A DNA stretch of 64,000 nt, taken from Pelargonium tetragonum. Lineage: Eukaryota; Streptophyta; Magnoliopsida; Geraniales; Geraniaceae. This document shows, in pieces, positions 26,701-38,269 of the stretch. Both the position numbers and the translations under genes were made by a program. The first letter of the stretch is position 1. Every line of letters begins with the position of its first letter. The stretch covers positions 23,109-87,108 of the forward strand of contig JAYMTL010000083.1 in assembly GCA_036897445.1 (NCBI GenBank), in the 5' to 3' direction. Under the pieces are notes generated by a model. It was given only the letters and a program-made list of their open reading frames with translations. It ran no database searches and had not been told where the DNA came from.

Positions 26701-27780
26701 TTATTTTCGTAGACTTTCTTTTTTTTTACTTAGAAATTACTATAAATGTTGTGGGTCCTTGCCGCCTACGTACGAATTTTTTAGACTCTAAACCCTAATT
26801 CTTGAAAAGATGCTTAAATGGAAGCGTTTTAATCTACCTTAAAACACGAAAAAGTCCTTTCTTTTAAAGAGGGGACTCCTTACTAAATTCTTCTTTACAC
26901 TATACTAGAAATATGGAGTCTTTGAAGCTTCAATACCTAGCTTAAGAGCAGCTTTTTCTAATAAAAGAAAACTTCTAGTTTTAGCCCCGACTGCCAGCAT
27001 TAACCGAGCTTAACAAGGAGTTGGGTGTTCATCAAAGCTTCCTTTTTCTACGGAATACTAAATCCGTATTTGACTTTCCAAGCAACAAGGGGGCGATTAG
27101 ATAGGAGCTCTGAGGAACATTCAGAATTATGGTAAATAGGGTTTAGGTTCTGTAAAGAGCCCTTTTTAGGGAGATTCCCCGAGTTCCTTGGGTCCGAGCA
27201 CAATAAATTACGAGTTTTTACCTAGCTTTTTTAAGGAAGGTTTTTGGGGCGTCCTGCCTATGCGGATACCCCTGTGTAAATGAAAGATAGGGCGGAGAGA
27301 TACTTAGAAGCTAAAATGATTCGAGCAAGGGTAAGGTAAAAATGCTATAAAAGAGATCCTCACTTTTAAACTTGGCAAAGGCAAGGCTATTACATAGACC
27401 TCGAAAAGAAAAATTGCCAGTACTTAATTAAGTTACATTAGTAAAAAGGTGAGTATCAGACAAAGAAATTTGAAAAGAGAGACTCTATTTCTTTTTAGTC
27501 TCAGGGTTCCTTATACTTTTCTAGCATTGTGTTTAAAGCTTTAAGCTTCTTTCTAAATTAATGGGGAATAGGATCGCGACCAGGGAAGTAGAAAAGAGAT
27601 CCGCTAAAATAAAGTGACAGAAAGTTTACAAGGAGTTTAGCACTAATCTGGTATATTTCAAGTTCTTGATTCTTAATAGAAAATCCTGCAAAAAAGCAAT
27701 AGAATATACAAGCAAAATGAACTCCAGAAGACGAAAGAATATCGAAATCTTTCATTAATAAAGGTTATCGGGCAGCTAAA
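23740..27780. other. Gene-free AT-rich stretch
   Basis: No gene is recognised. The longest frames are 61-65 codons. Palindromes of the GGGCCC and AAGG/CCTT types occur, the best being AAAGGGCCCTTT at 24958-24969. I see no tRNA and no tandem repeat. Confidence 0.55.
24958..24969. repeat. 12 bp perfect palindrome AAAGGGCCCTTT
   Basis: It is a perfect inverted repeat without a loop. GGGCCC cores recur at about 1336, 3995, 8816, 30765, 42018, 45553 and 51043, which is more than I would expect for six G/C bases in DNA this AT-rich, although I have not computed it. Confidence 0.7.
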
Positions 27781-27958
27781 AGGTAAATAAAAGGGGTCTC
27801 CGTTCTACTACTCCCTCTGCTAGGTCTTACTTTCTTTTGCTAATATAGTAGGTGTATAGCTGCGACTCCTTCTTCTGCTACCTCTTTTTATTGTGCTCCT
27901 ACTGTGCTAATAAGTCAAAGAGCAAAGGAATCTAAGAACTCTAACTCAAGGTAAGGCA

Positions 27959-28018
27959 GGTAACGAAGTTAGAGTGGAGTGTCGCTATCTACTCTCTTGC
28001 TCTATTAATTACATTACC
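27959..28018. repeat. 60 bp unit bounded by convergent GGTAAC and GGTAAT modules
   Basis: The left end reads GGTAACGAAGTTA (27959-27971). The right end reads TTAATTACATTACC (28005-28018), which is GGTAATGTAATTAA on the other strand. The same two ends abut directly at 12341-12364. Imperfect terminal inversion (GGTAA...TTACC) with different inside sequence resembles a miniature element, but I see no flanking target duplication. Confidence 0.6.
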
Positions 28019-28743
28019 TCTTGTGCCGCTACCCATCATCAGTCTAATACCTAAACTAAACCCGTATAAAGCAGAGAGAATATCAAAATCAAACAATAAA
28101 GAATAAAAGGACTCCTTGCTGGCTGGGCTATGTTAAAGATTTTAGATGATGTACTTGTATTTATTTAATAGGCATTTATTTACCTTTGGTTAAGAATCTT
28201 TGTTTTGTATTGCAAATACTTCGGGAATACGAGAGGGACTCCGTCTAGAAATTGTCAGTCTCTTTACTGCCGAGTCCTTATCTCAAAGGGTTGACAATAA
28301 AATTCCTTTTCAGCACCTGCCGGAATTTGGTTGAAATTTCTTTTTTTGAGTTTCATCAAAGAGGGGGTCTAAATTAACTGCTCGTCGAGCTGGGTACTTT
28401 CTAGGGCATTCTCTGCATTTTCTTATTCTGAAACTAGGAATTTTAAGAGGTCAAACTAAGGTTAGTGCTTAATTAATAAGAGGTTCTCTATATATGGATT
28501 CACCTAAAGGACTTTGAGCCTACTTTGTGTTTGATTCTTTCCCGGAGCTCCTAGGTTTTTAGTAAAGAAGTCGGTGTCCCTTCTACAAGAGTAAACCTTC
28601 ACAGGAAAGCCTAGAATTTCTTTAAATCTTTAAAAGTGGGTTTTAATTGGCTGCCCTATAAAATAGAAGGAGATTCCGGGTTTTCTTGAGGTCGAGTATA
28701 ATTTACAAAAAATGAGTGTCCCCGTTATCTATTTATATAAATA

Positions 28744-29037
28744 GTGACTCTGGGATTCTCTTTTTCAATGGAATATAGCCTAGCCCTCGGAATTTGCTTA
28801 GGAATCCTACTACAAGCTAAAGCATTTTATAATATAATAGTTAAGGGTACCCATAATTTGAATTTGGAATACTGCGACCTTGTAATTCGTTCCTTTATAC
28901 CCGTGAAACTAGAGCTCGACAGATTTTTTCGGTCTGAAACAAGTTTAACGGATAAAAGAGCCCGCTTGAGACCGGAAAGCCAGGAGTTACTTTCCTGTTA
29001 TTTCTTCTACTCTATCCAGCTAAGGGCAGGCTATTAA
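28744..29037 (+). CDS. Unrecognised 97-codon frame (longest in the window)
   Basis: It starts with GTG, and an ATG lies eight codons inside. Roughly residues 9-24 form a hydrophobic segment that could span a membrane, followed by a charged C-terminal half rich in Arg, Leu and Glu. No family is recognised and no ribosome binding site stands out. A frame of this length is close to what a 64 kb AT-rich random sequence would give, so this may well be chance. It is listed because it is the longest frame and its composition is not low-complexity. Confidence 0.12.
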   Translation: MTLGFSFSMEYSLALGICLGILLQAKAFYNIIVKGTHNLNLEYCDLVIRSFIPVKLELDRFFRSETSLTDKRARLRPESQELLSCYFFYSIQLRAGY

Positions 29038-29295
29038 GATAGATATTTTAGTTATAGATCTTTTCTGTTCAGTATAGTTCATAAGATCAAGAATAAGATA
29101 CATAGCTAGAGTGTAGGTATTAGCTCTTAAGAAAAAAAAAGCTATCCAGAGTAAGAAAGTATGGCTGCAGAAACAGCAAAGTAAGAAGTTGTTTAGTTAA
29201 AGCCTCTTTTTCCAGTTGTGGGCAGTCTATACTTCTACTAGTATGCGTTATCCTCCCTTCGCTCTGCTGCAGTCATCAAAAAATGACCCTTTATT

Positions 29296-29310
29296 AGGGC
29301 TTCGCACCTC
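29296..29310. repeat. AGGGCTTCGCACCT hairpin, copy 2
   Basis: The lower strand reads AGGTGCGAAGCCCT. AGG pairs with CCT, one T is bulged, and the core GCGAAGC is the well-known, exceptionally stable DNA mini-hairpin with a GAA loop. It matches copies at 32893 and 44877 over the whole motif. Confidence 0.75.
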
Positions 29311-30250
29311 TTTCATGATGATAAGAACAAGAGGAATTCTCTTCTTAATAACAAGCAATACATTCTATAAGTCATTATTAAAAACCTATTCATTAGCTAT
29401 GTAATAATTTCTACTATTTGTGTCTAAGTTCATGGAAACCCTTTTTGACTTTTCTGGGTATTGAGGCGTCAAAATATGTACTCATATCTTTTGTACAACA
29501 CTGAGTGAGGGAACTTGAGAATATGCAAGCTTTCTAAGAATCTAGGGCTAACCCAGTGCTTTTTTTTATATGTACACTAAAGGACTTTTTGGGTTTTTAT
29601 CGAAGAGAAAACAACTGAGATTTTAAACTCTCTTTATTTTATATGGTCTTTTCTAAGAGTTTTTTGGTCGGTAGTAAATGTAGACGTAACCACATCAGAA
29701 CTTTATTTACAGGAGATGTAGTAGTCCGTAAAGTAAAAGCCCCTAAAAGTACAGATTATAAGAAAGAAGTTACAACTAAAAAGCTACCGAGCTACAGAAA
29801 AGTCAGAAGAAGAATCCAGTGATAGCTCTAAACTAAAAACCTGCTATTCCAGTGCTGACTGGGGACTCATAAAGCAACGAGTCAATAACGCTAAATTATG
29901 AACTCCAGTATTTGATTTCAGGATTATGTAAAGCATTTGTCTTATCCGGGCTTTTGTTTCTTTTTCTGGGATCCTTTTTAAAAGGAGTAGAGAATCCATT
30001 AATAACCCGAGTTCCTAACGACTTATCAACCACAAACTTTGTAATCAGAAGGCTCCTCAACTAAAAATGTGCAGTTGGTTACATATGGTATGAATACTTT
30101 GAGAAATAGGTGTTGAGATCCAAGTACCTCAATCTAAAACTTCCTAGTTTTATCTATATAGAGTGCTTTTGGATTAGAACCCTTTGAAGTGACTTTGCGT
30201 ATTCCAAAGACAAGGAGTTCTAAAGAAAGGGTGAGGTAGAAATGAAGTAG

Positions 30251-30640
30251 TTATTAAGATTGATATGAATAAGAAGCCTATACCTTCCTCTGCTAGAAGG
30301 AAAGTACTGGTAAGTTTGACACTCAAGTCTAGTGAAAATGAAAAGAGAAGGCTTAAGAGGGGGTCAAGGCACTAGAATTGGGATTAGGAAAGCTAGCTAT
30401 AAGGATGCATAAGATAGATCTGCAGAAGCAGGCTTAATAAGGCATAAGAGCAAGAAGTTCCCAGAAAGTGGATAATGAAACAAGGATAGGGGATACGAAA
30501 AGTGGGTCTACAGAGTAAGAGGGGTATTTAAAGGAAATGGATTTTGGGGAGTCTTTAAGGTATCAATTCTAGAGCCTAGAAAGCTTTTAGCAGGTGTTTC
30601 GAAGTCAAATTTAAGGGGTTCAAAGCTAGGGTTAGCCGCT
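30251..30640. repeat. Purine-rich dispersed repeat, copy A
   Basis: The part 30251-30343 aligns with 42217-42314: both have AAGATTGA, ATGAA, AAGAAGCCTATA, TCTGCTA, GGAAAGTACTGGTAA and CTAGTGAAA in the same order, with substitutions and small indels. The conserved start can be read as KI(D/E)MNKKPI in both copies, after which a one-base indel puts the copies in different frames. It could be a decayed protein-coding element, but stops and frameshifts leave no usable frame. Its 3' half resembles 23337-23470. Confidence 0.6.
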
Positions 30641-31849
30641 AAAGCTGGGATCCTTATTTATAAGATAGGTACTAGACTCGAAAAGTTGTGCTTTTACAAG
30701 GGTTTCCTTATAGAGATTTTTTAAGAAGAGAGAGAGGGTTATAAAGTGAAGGGGTGTTCTCTTGCGGGCCCCTCTTTTGAAGGATAAACTTTGGATATTA
30801 TGAAACGGCAGGAGGGGTGGAGAGGTCCATAGCTATGAAAGGGAGTATGAAAGCAAGTCCTTTAACTTTAAACAATTAAAAAAATGAGTAAGCTTACGGC
30901 AGGAAAGACCCACAAGACAACTCCCAGGGGTTGATAGAGTAAAAAGCAGCTCCTTCCCTTCACTGATAAGATCAGAAACTTAGGACCCTTAAGAGGTTAC
31001 AAGTGTACGGACACGCAGTTCTAGATATCACAAGCAAAGATGTATCCTAATTGATGACTACACCTGCACCAAAGAAAAAATCTTGGATTAAGGTATTTCA
31101 AATCTCTTGATGAAACGGATAAAGTAAATAAAATAATATATATAATAGAAATCGGTTTTCAAAAGGGATCCTTTAGTATGTATTTTTGGAAGGGGTAACC
31201 CCAACTTAATTAAGTAAGATTGGTATAAATTGACTTGGTTCAAACAAGTCCTAATAAAGCAAATTAAGGGGTTTTGAGGCAAAAAGTATAGCTTTATTCC
31301 AGTTTGACTTTTATAATATTATAATAGGAGTCCTAGGTTCTTTTAGAGGGTCTACTCTATAATTCTATAAATAAGGAACTTTCCAGTACTCAAATTTTTA
31401 GCGACACCCCTTTTCAACGAAAGCTTATAGAGCGGCCCTCGTAATATAGAAGCCCGGTAAGCAAACTCTACTCGATCAATGAGGTCTCCTTTTTCGAGGA
31501 AAAATCCTAATAAAAAGATGCTAGTAAGAGCTTATAAAACTAACAGGAGGTCCTTTTATATACTTTTCTGCTCTTCTTTTATAGATCGGGATCTGAGTTA
31601 GTAAGTTATTCTTGCGAATCTCTGGGGATGACGTAAGCTGATACTTCAAGTTTCCAATTTGCTATCTCTAGCTTTAAAGTTATACCCGCTATTATAAGAC
31701 ACCCTTTCAAGAGTCCCTCCTCTTTAGTTGTAACAGGAGCAACTTTGGACACTGACTCGGCATACTTACCTTAAACTGATTTTTTTTTTTTTCATATAGA
31801 CTGAACTCTAAACTTGTTGATAAGAAGGGGATATTCTGCCTTTTTAGAA

Positions 31850-33480
31850 AAATTCTTTTGTTTTATTAGCTTCTTGATACTATAGCTTTACTTAAGCTCC
31901 TAATACTAATAGATAACTTTAAACTTTAATTTGCTGGACTTCTCTATCTCTGTATTTTTGTGTTTAGAATTCCTCCACTTATTAGGAAATTTCTTTCTGA
32001 TATGTTTCTGAATTTTTTCTTCAGTATTCAAAAGCAAGTACGGGGATTTATAATATAAGTCTAAGTTTCTCTATTCCTTTTTCAGGCAGTAATTTGAAGT
32101 TCTTAGAGCGGGAAGCTCAGAATTCTTTATACTCCTACCAAGAAAAGGGCTTGGGTAATAGGGCGTACGTGACCTAAGGATGCTAGTTTTTTTGTAAGAT
32201 TTTATCAGCCCTTCTACTAGGTATCCCCTAATTCTTAATTCTACATCTCATTACATTAATAGCTTGTGCATACCTTCCCTCTGTGCTCCTACTAGAAACC
32301 TAGGAATATTATTCCGATTCAACTAACAAAAGGACTTGCTTAGGGAAACAACTTGACTTTAGTTACTTTATTAGAGTCAGTATCCGGAATCCTGTAAACC
32401 TGGAAACACTCCCACTAGCTAAACCCTTCGCTTTCAACTACTTTCTTGATTGTGTACCCTATTTCCTTTAAGCTGCAATCAGAACCTTACTAGAACTTAG
32501 GCCTATGATCCCGGAATTCTTTGTTTTAATAAGACCCCCTTTTTACTGGAAAGAGGCTCCTTTCTTTCCCATAACAACTTTTTTATTTTATGAGCTGTGC
32601 CCGTTATTCCCTTAGTACCTTTTCTTAAGAAATTCTTCCTACTAACCGGTCTACCAAAAATCCTGTAACCTAAAACTAAAAACCTCTATCTCTTGCAAGA
32701 TCTTGACTCTGATTAAGAACTCAACTTTACCTGACTAAGAATAGAAAAGTCTTGTATCTCGTCAAACCTATACTAAAAAGTAAACAAAGGGAAATTTCTT
32801 CTATTTTAAAGCAAACTCCTAACTGCCAATAAAAGTTTCTATTTGAGAGGCGGTTTCCAAAGGTTTCCTAGATTTTCATTTCAACTCTCAATTTAGGGCT
32901 TCGCACCTTACATCTTAAAGAAACAAGAACACCTATCTCATACTACTACCTATTATAAACCAATTATCCTACAAAAAAGAGATACTATAAGGAAAGCCCC
33001 TAAAGTCAAAAAAGTATGCTGGCTATATAGCAAAAGTAAGAAAACCCATTCCTAACTAACAAAATCTCATTTTGTAAAAAGTAGTCCAGCCATGAACCTA
33101 TAAGACCTGTTTTAGCTATAGAAAGTGTATCCGGTCTCACAAAAAGGGAGTCTCGTTCCTATACCGAAAATGAGAAAAGTCTAAGAAATGGAAAGTACTT
33201 TACCCAGAATTATCAGAGCTTAACTAGGCCCATAAATTTTTCTATGGTTCCCAAAAAAGTTAAGATTTCACCGCATCAAAAAAAATGAATAAAAAGTGTA
33301 AAAAATGCCTCTCAAATAGCAAGAACCTGAAATCACTTAGATAAGAACATTGTGAAATAGATGACTTCGAAACAGAGAACCTTTCATTAGCCTAGAGATA
33401 GTTCAAGCGTTTTTTAGACTCAAGTCCGCGGGTTCAAGTCCACAACTACATTTCCTAAGAGCTTTTCTTACTTCCTGGGG
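31850..33480. other. Pyrimidine-rich gene-free stretch
   Basis: The upper strand is rich in CTTT, CCTA and ACTC. There is no frame above 60 codons. A copy of the AGGGCTTCGCACCT hairpin is at 32893-32908. At 33417-33436 there is a T-arm-like word (GGGTTCAAGTCC), but no tRNA fold could be built around it. Confidence 0.5.
32893..32908. repeat. AGGGCTTCGCACCT hairpin, copy 3
   Basis: It is identical in its core to the copies at 29296 and 44877, with the same orientation. The flanks differ, so the hairpin and not a larger repeat is what is conserved. Confidence 0.75.
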
Positions 33481-33724
33481 TTGGATTCTCTTCTATTGAC
33501 TGACTTGTTCGAGAGCTATACCTTAAATCTCTTATGAGCGGTCTTACCTGGAGCTAAGATCCTAGTCTTCTTACTCTTATTGTAGTATGTAGCTATAAGG
33601 TTCTTATCTGTCTGATAGAAGCTATACCTCTTGTTTGTAGCTAATGTCTTCTTATTCCTCCTTTTTGTTAGTGTAGCTAGTAGGTTTTAGTTTGTTTAGG
33701 AGATACCCCTCATTGTACTAGGTA

Positions 33725-34480
33725 GCGTATCCGTAAGGAGGGTTGAGACCTAATACATGAGTGAGTACACCTTACTGACTCAACCTTCCAGTTTAGGAAG
33801 TTGATGTAGTGTAAGACTCATTGAGGGTACAAAAAAAGGCAACAGCAAATACGGACTTCTTTGACCTAACCGGGTTTGACTTGCTCGACCTAACTGCTTC
33901 TTTTATTTGTATTCTGCCTTTTCATTGGTTTACTTGTTTGAGCTAGACCTAGATTCCGTACTCTTGTATTGGCTTTAATTGGAAGGGAAGTTAGAGATTC
34001 TGTATTCTCTTTATTATTATAGACTTTTTAGTAGCAGTTTAGTAAGAGCCATATAACATATAAGGATGCATACCTAGAGCTAGAAGCATAGCTATACACC
34101 CGGCTGAGTAACACGGATTAGGAGAGCGGAATAGGGCTGCTAAGGGAAACAGGTGCGGAAGGTAGGGATTCCTGCTTGTTGTATAGGTAATAGAGTCTAC
34201 TAGATAGTGTAGTTTATTGTTGATCTAAGCTTATCTGCAAAGATAACGGGGGTTTTAAGGGCTATCGCACATTATAGTAGTTTGTTAGGAATTGTATATA
34301 GGTATAGTTGTTTCAAGGTGTCTTCTTCAGTGTACTATGCAGCTTAGTGATAGATAGGCAAGGCTTCCTTGGAGTGTTGTGATAGTATCCGTTAATTGCA
34401 TTACCTTGGAGTTTAGGAATTGTAGTGGTATAGATTCACTGGGATAACACCCGAATAGGCAACAGCAATACGGATTCTTC
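33725..34480. repeat. Diverged direct duplication about 620 bp apart
   Basis: The blocks at about 33725-33862 and 34384-34480 share GTATCCGT, GTTTAGGAA, TGTAGTG and AGGCAACAGCAA(A)TACGGA in the same order, with substitutions and indels between. The best-conserved part is at 33837-33855 and 34456-34474. The second block additionally holds a minus-strand GGTAATGCAATTAA module (34392-34405). Confidence 0.55.
34257..34270. repeat. AGGGCTATCGCAC hairpin, copy 4 (GATA loop)
   Basis: The lower strand folds as GC, loop GATA, GC. GATA is a GNNA loop, as in copy 1. The outer CCT arm is replaced by ATT, so the outer stem is lost. Confidence 0.55.
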
Positions 34481-34988
34481 TACTTATTTGTTTTAAGTCT
34501 TTTAGTTCTACTTCCTAGACCTAACAGACTGACTTGAGCTAACCGAGCTAGTTGCTTCTTCTTTGTCTTAATCTTAACTGTACTACGCTTCACTAGAGCT
34601 AGACTTGTGGCTATACCTCTCCTCTTGTTCTTGTAGACCTTTGTTATTGTACTTCTCTTCCTGTAGCTTAGTAGAGTTGGAGCTCTTGTTGTTATTGTCT
34701 TCTTACTCTTCTCGTACTTTGTAGCTTTGAGTTATAAGTCTAAGATTCTTCTACTGTATTTTATTTAGTTAATATATCAGTACTGTTAAGGAAGTTAAGG
34801 AAGGGTTATAAAGTACGTCGTTACTATATTGGTGTTGTATCTTGAGAGGCTTGAGAGGGAAGGTGTATAGCTCTGACCGAGATTCTCTCTTTTTGATTCT
34901 TATTAAATGAAACTGAGAGCTGAGGATATATATATAGGATAGGTTAATATAAAGATAAGAAAAGCTCTAAACTCTGGCTAGGGGAGAT

Positions 34989-35181
34989 TCCTTTTCTTTC
35001 TGGGGTTTCCACTTGTGGGATGTATTCAAATTAACAAGTTGAGGGGAGTGCACCTATTACCTTCTCTGTAATCTGTAAAAGAAAGCAATTCGAAATCAAA
35101 ATAGACGCAAGAGAATCCTCGCTAAAGGGTGAGAGATAGGGAAATTACTAAATACCCGACTCTGGGATAAAACTCTAGACA
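34989..35181. repeat. Dispersed repeat, copy aligned with 42370-42568
   Basis: TATTCAAAT, TTGA, GGGAGTGCACCTA, TTCTC, CAAGAGAATC, GCTAAAGGG, GATAGGG, ACTAA and CTAGA occur in the same order in both segments at moderate identity. It is an old copy that has accumulated substitutions and indels and carries no open frame. Confidence 0.6.
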
Positions 35182-36363
35182 GCAAGACGTTTTTACTTGA
35201 ATGCCCAATCTGTTTTCTTTCCTAGATTTTCATTGTTTTCCTCGGTTTAGGTCTATGGGATTCTATTCTAGAGTCTTATAGAGAGGGTAGGACTTCTTTT
35301 ATTCTACAGGTTTCTAGGTTTTCTACTTCTGCTTAACTGACTGAACCGGGATGCCTACAACCAGGGACTAGTTACTTTCTTGCCTCTGACTTATGGATCT
35401 AGGTAACTAACATGTTTACCAACATAAAGAGAAGTTTTCTGATAAAAAGTAGGAAATGTTTCTATTTCCGATAAAAGTACTACATTTTAAATCCATTCAC
35501 TTATTTACTTTTTTACGGAATTTACTTCATTACTAAAACCTGGCTTACCCCTAATCTAGATCCCTAAACCAAAGTACTTTTCAATACAAGAAAAGGGGGA
35601 ATTCAGTAAAACAAAACTCTAATAGACCTTGCTTCCTACTCTCATAATTCTGACTCTGTCTTATCCCCTATATTTGTTACTACTCTTCTTTTACGTTTCA
35701 CCTTTCTTGATAAGACCTGCTTCCGAGGCTCCCTGTAACAACCCGTACCTTCTTATAAACTATAAACTAAACTACTTACTCCTCTAACCTCTACGCCTCT
35801 TCTTATTAACCTATCTTCCCTATAAGCTTTCACTTTAGAATGATCACTCTTTGGAATATACAAACTAAGTTCAAATCCCAAACTTGATAGGATTAGGTCA
35901 GACACTAGGAGATCTCCTTATTGGACTCAATTCCCAGGTATCTCCCCAATCTCTTTCAAATTGATTTACTCTACCGTGTCATCGAACTCACGGATACCAT
36001 TTTATCCTGTTTCTTATGCGTCTTACTTACCTCACCACTCACTGAAGCTAGACTATAACTATTTCAACGGAATATACGAGTACAGTCACTCAAGGTCCTA
36101 ATCCAAAAAAGCTTTCATAAAAACTAGAAAAGTCCTAACCTAAACATCCCTAAGAAAGAGAGCGCTACTGCAACAAGAGGAAACTTCTATTGAAACTAGC
36201 TACACCCCTTTAGAGAAAGACTGACGCTTCACTTTACAAGACAAGCTCCTTAAGTCCCAAAACCTTATCTAACAAATATACAGGGATTTCCAATGAAATA
36301 AAAAAAGGAAGACAGATGAAACCAAACAATGCCAATGTTATTGTTATTATCCAGAATAGCAAC

Positions 36364-36393
36364 TACGAAACATCGTTGAGTTACCTTTTCTTT
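36364..36393 (-). repeat. 30 bp exact direct repeat, copy 1
   Basis: It is identical to 36964-36993, exactly 600 bp away, with unrelated flanks. On the minus strand it contains GGTAACTCAACGATGTTTCG, a variant of the GGTAAY module family related to 56740 and 60330. Confidence 0.8.
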
Positions 36394-36963
36394 ACTTTAC
36401 TACCGGATTCTGCTAGATTCCTTTGAACGACCTACTTACTTTCTTTTAGATTAGCATTTTTACTGCGTCTACTTTTGAATTGAATGGAATTACTTTAGTT
36501 AGCTGCAACCAGACCTTTCCTACCCGCCCTTTACAGCCCCGATCCCTTTAATACAATATTCAATATGAAATTGAAAAAACCCTAACACCTATCAAGCAGC
36601 TTGACCTTTTTCTTCACACTCCTTCTTAATTAACCTACTGAACTACCTTACTTAACCTAAGATCTGGGAAAGATTATACCCTTGGAACTCAATAAACTAG
36701 CTAGAGTAGCAAAGAAAGAATAAAAAGTCTCCTATCCCAGTTTATAGTTTAGATTATCCGCTTTAGATTGAGAGCCGTAAACCTAGAAAACAAAGGAACC
36801 ATAAAACCACTTCCAAAAAATTCTTTACCCGGGGCTACACCTTTTGGGCTCTTATAATTAGGATTTACTATTATAATATCTAGAGCTTTAAAACGAAAAG
36901 ACTCCTGACTCCTCCGTACTTGTAATTAGTCAGACTTTCCGGTAAAAACGAAATTCTATTTTT

Positions 36964-36993
36964 TACGAAACATCGTTGAGTTACCTTTTCTTT
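36964..36993 (-). repeat. 30 bp exact direct repeat, copy 2
   Basis: It is the second copy of the repeat at 36364-36393. Complete identity against a background of strongly diverged repeats implies either recent copying or repair between the copies. Confidence 0.8.
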
Positions 36994-38269
36994 CCCCAGG
37001 CTCACAGTTCTATCAGCGGAAACCAGAATTCTTTTAGACTTGTACTTTTTATATGTAGCTGCGGTAGGCTTATTAGCTGTACACTATTCCTATTACTTTA
37101 GTTGCACCCTGACCCCCTATACAAATACTACTACCTAAAAAACTCCCAAAAAGCCTGTTTCATTATCCAGAAGAGAAACCCCGATAACCCAAAAAGCTTC
37201 TTACTTGGTGACTTAGAATTCTCCCTTTCTTACTTTAAAAACTTTACCGCCTGTTAAAAGCTCGGATTATCCCTATGATATCTTCTTGAATTGAAGAAAC
37301 TCTCTTATCAACTCCGGGGCTTACTTAACTTATAGTGCGTACTTAGAGCCTTTGAGCTAAAAGCAAGAAACCCTTCCCTCTCCAAACCAAGATCTAGGGA
37401 TACACCTTACCTCAAACTTAGTAACTTTTTTGACCCTGTAAATAGAATCCAGCTCGCTAAACACTCTCGTTTCTAAGCTTTCATAAGTACCTTCCTTCAA
37501 ATCTTCAAATAGAGTATTCGGAAATCCCAGATCTTGTGAAAACCTATCTGGTCCCCCCTAAACTCAGTATACCTTAATTCTGCAGCTCATTAGGGGTTTA
37601 TCACTTTGTTCCCAACCCTGCTAATTGAAAATCTCGATACTAGAGAACCCTTCAACCCGGCCTACTTCACGACTTTCTTTAGGATTCTTTCAACGGAATT
37701 TGGAAAGAAAGTCACTCCAAAAGGGTGACTCAAACCCACAAAACTCTTAGAAAAAACTAGGTAAACCTAGGAAATTCATCTCTTGGTAAAAAACCCTTGC
37801 AGCAAGCCAATAGGAAAAGAAAGCCTCCTATATATAAATTAAAAACCCCGCCTCTTAGCTTACTTTAGAACCGGACCCCGATAAAATAAAGAAACGAGAA
37901 ACGTACATATTCACAAAGGATTTCCTGCCAAAACCTGTTTCAAAAGGTTTCAGCTTGATTCAAACAAGACCCCTTTTACTATACAGAATGCTTAGAATCT
38001 CAATGATTTGCAGTTGAAGTCTTCTTAGGGGGCTCTCCCTATTAACCATTCATCTACGGGTTTGACTACTTGAAATGGACCTCATTTTTTTTTAGAATTT
38101 GAGGTATAGAGATTCGCTCTTTACTTTGTTTCATTGCCAACCCGAACGAGATAAACCAAATGCCTGCATGAGACTTTTTGAGATGTGACTTTTGTGAAAA
38201 GAGTGTTCGTTTTGTTGAAGAGACAGATTTCTGATACAGTATTTACAAGACCTATCTGACTGATGAGCT

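Larger units (their letters stand above)
29040..31850. other. Gene-free stretch; purine-rich between about 30.2 and 31.0 kb
   Basis: No gene is recognised. The segment contains copy 2 of the AGGGCT..GCACCT hairpin at 29296 if one includes its left edge, and a full copy of the purine-rich dispersed repeat from 30251. At 31327 a small TAGG-AGT-CCTA hairpin occurs. Frames are at most 64 codons. Confidence 0.5.
33480..34800. other. Pyrimidine- and TAG-rich island with an internal duplication
   Basis: The composition is like the 8.9-10.6 kb island. TTGTTTGAGCTAGA followed by GATTC and GTA (near 33949) and TAGAGATTCTGTATT (33992-34006) recur near 44631-44654, linking this island with the one at 44.2-45.1 kb. 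There is no coding frame. Confidence 0.5.

Noticed and set aside
33417-33440. GGGTTCAAGTCC, a T-arm-like word on the plus strand
   Set aside because: The T-stem does not close (GCGGG against CCACA), and no acceptor or anticodon stem can be placed around it.
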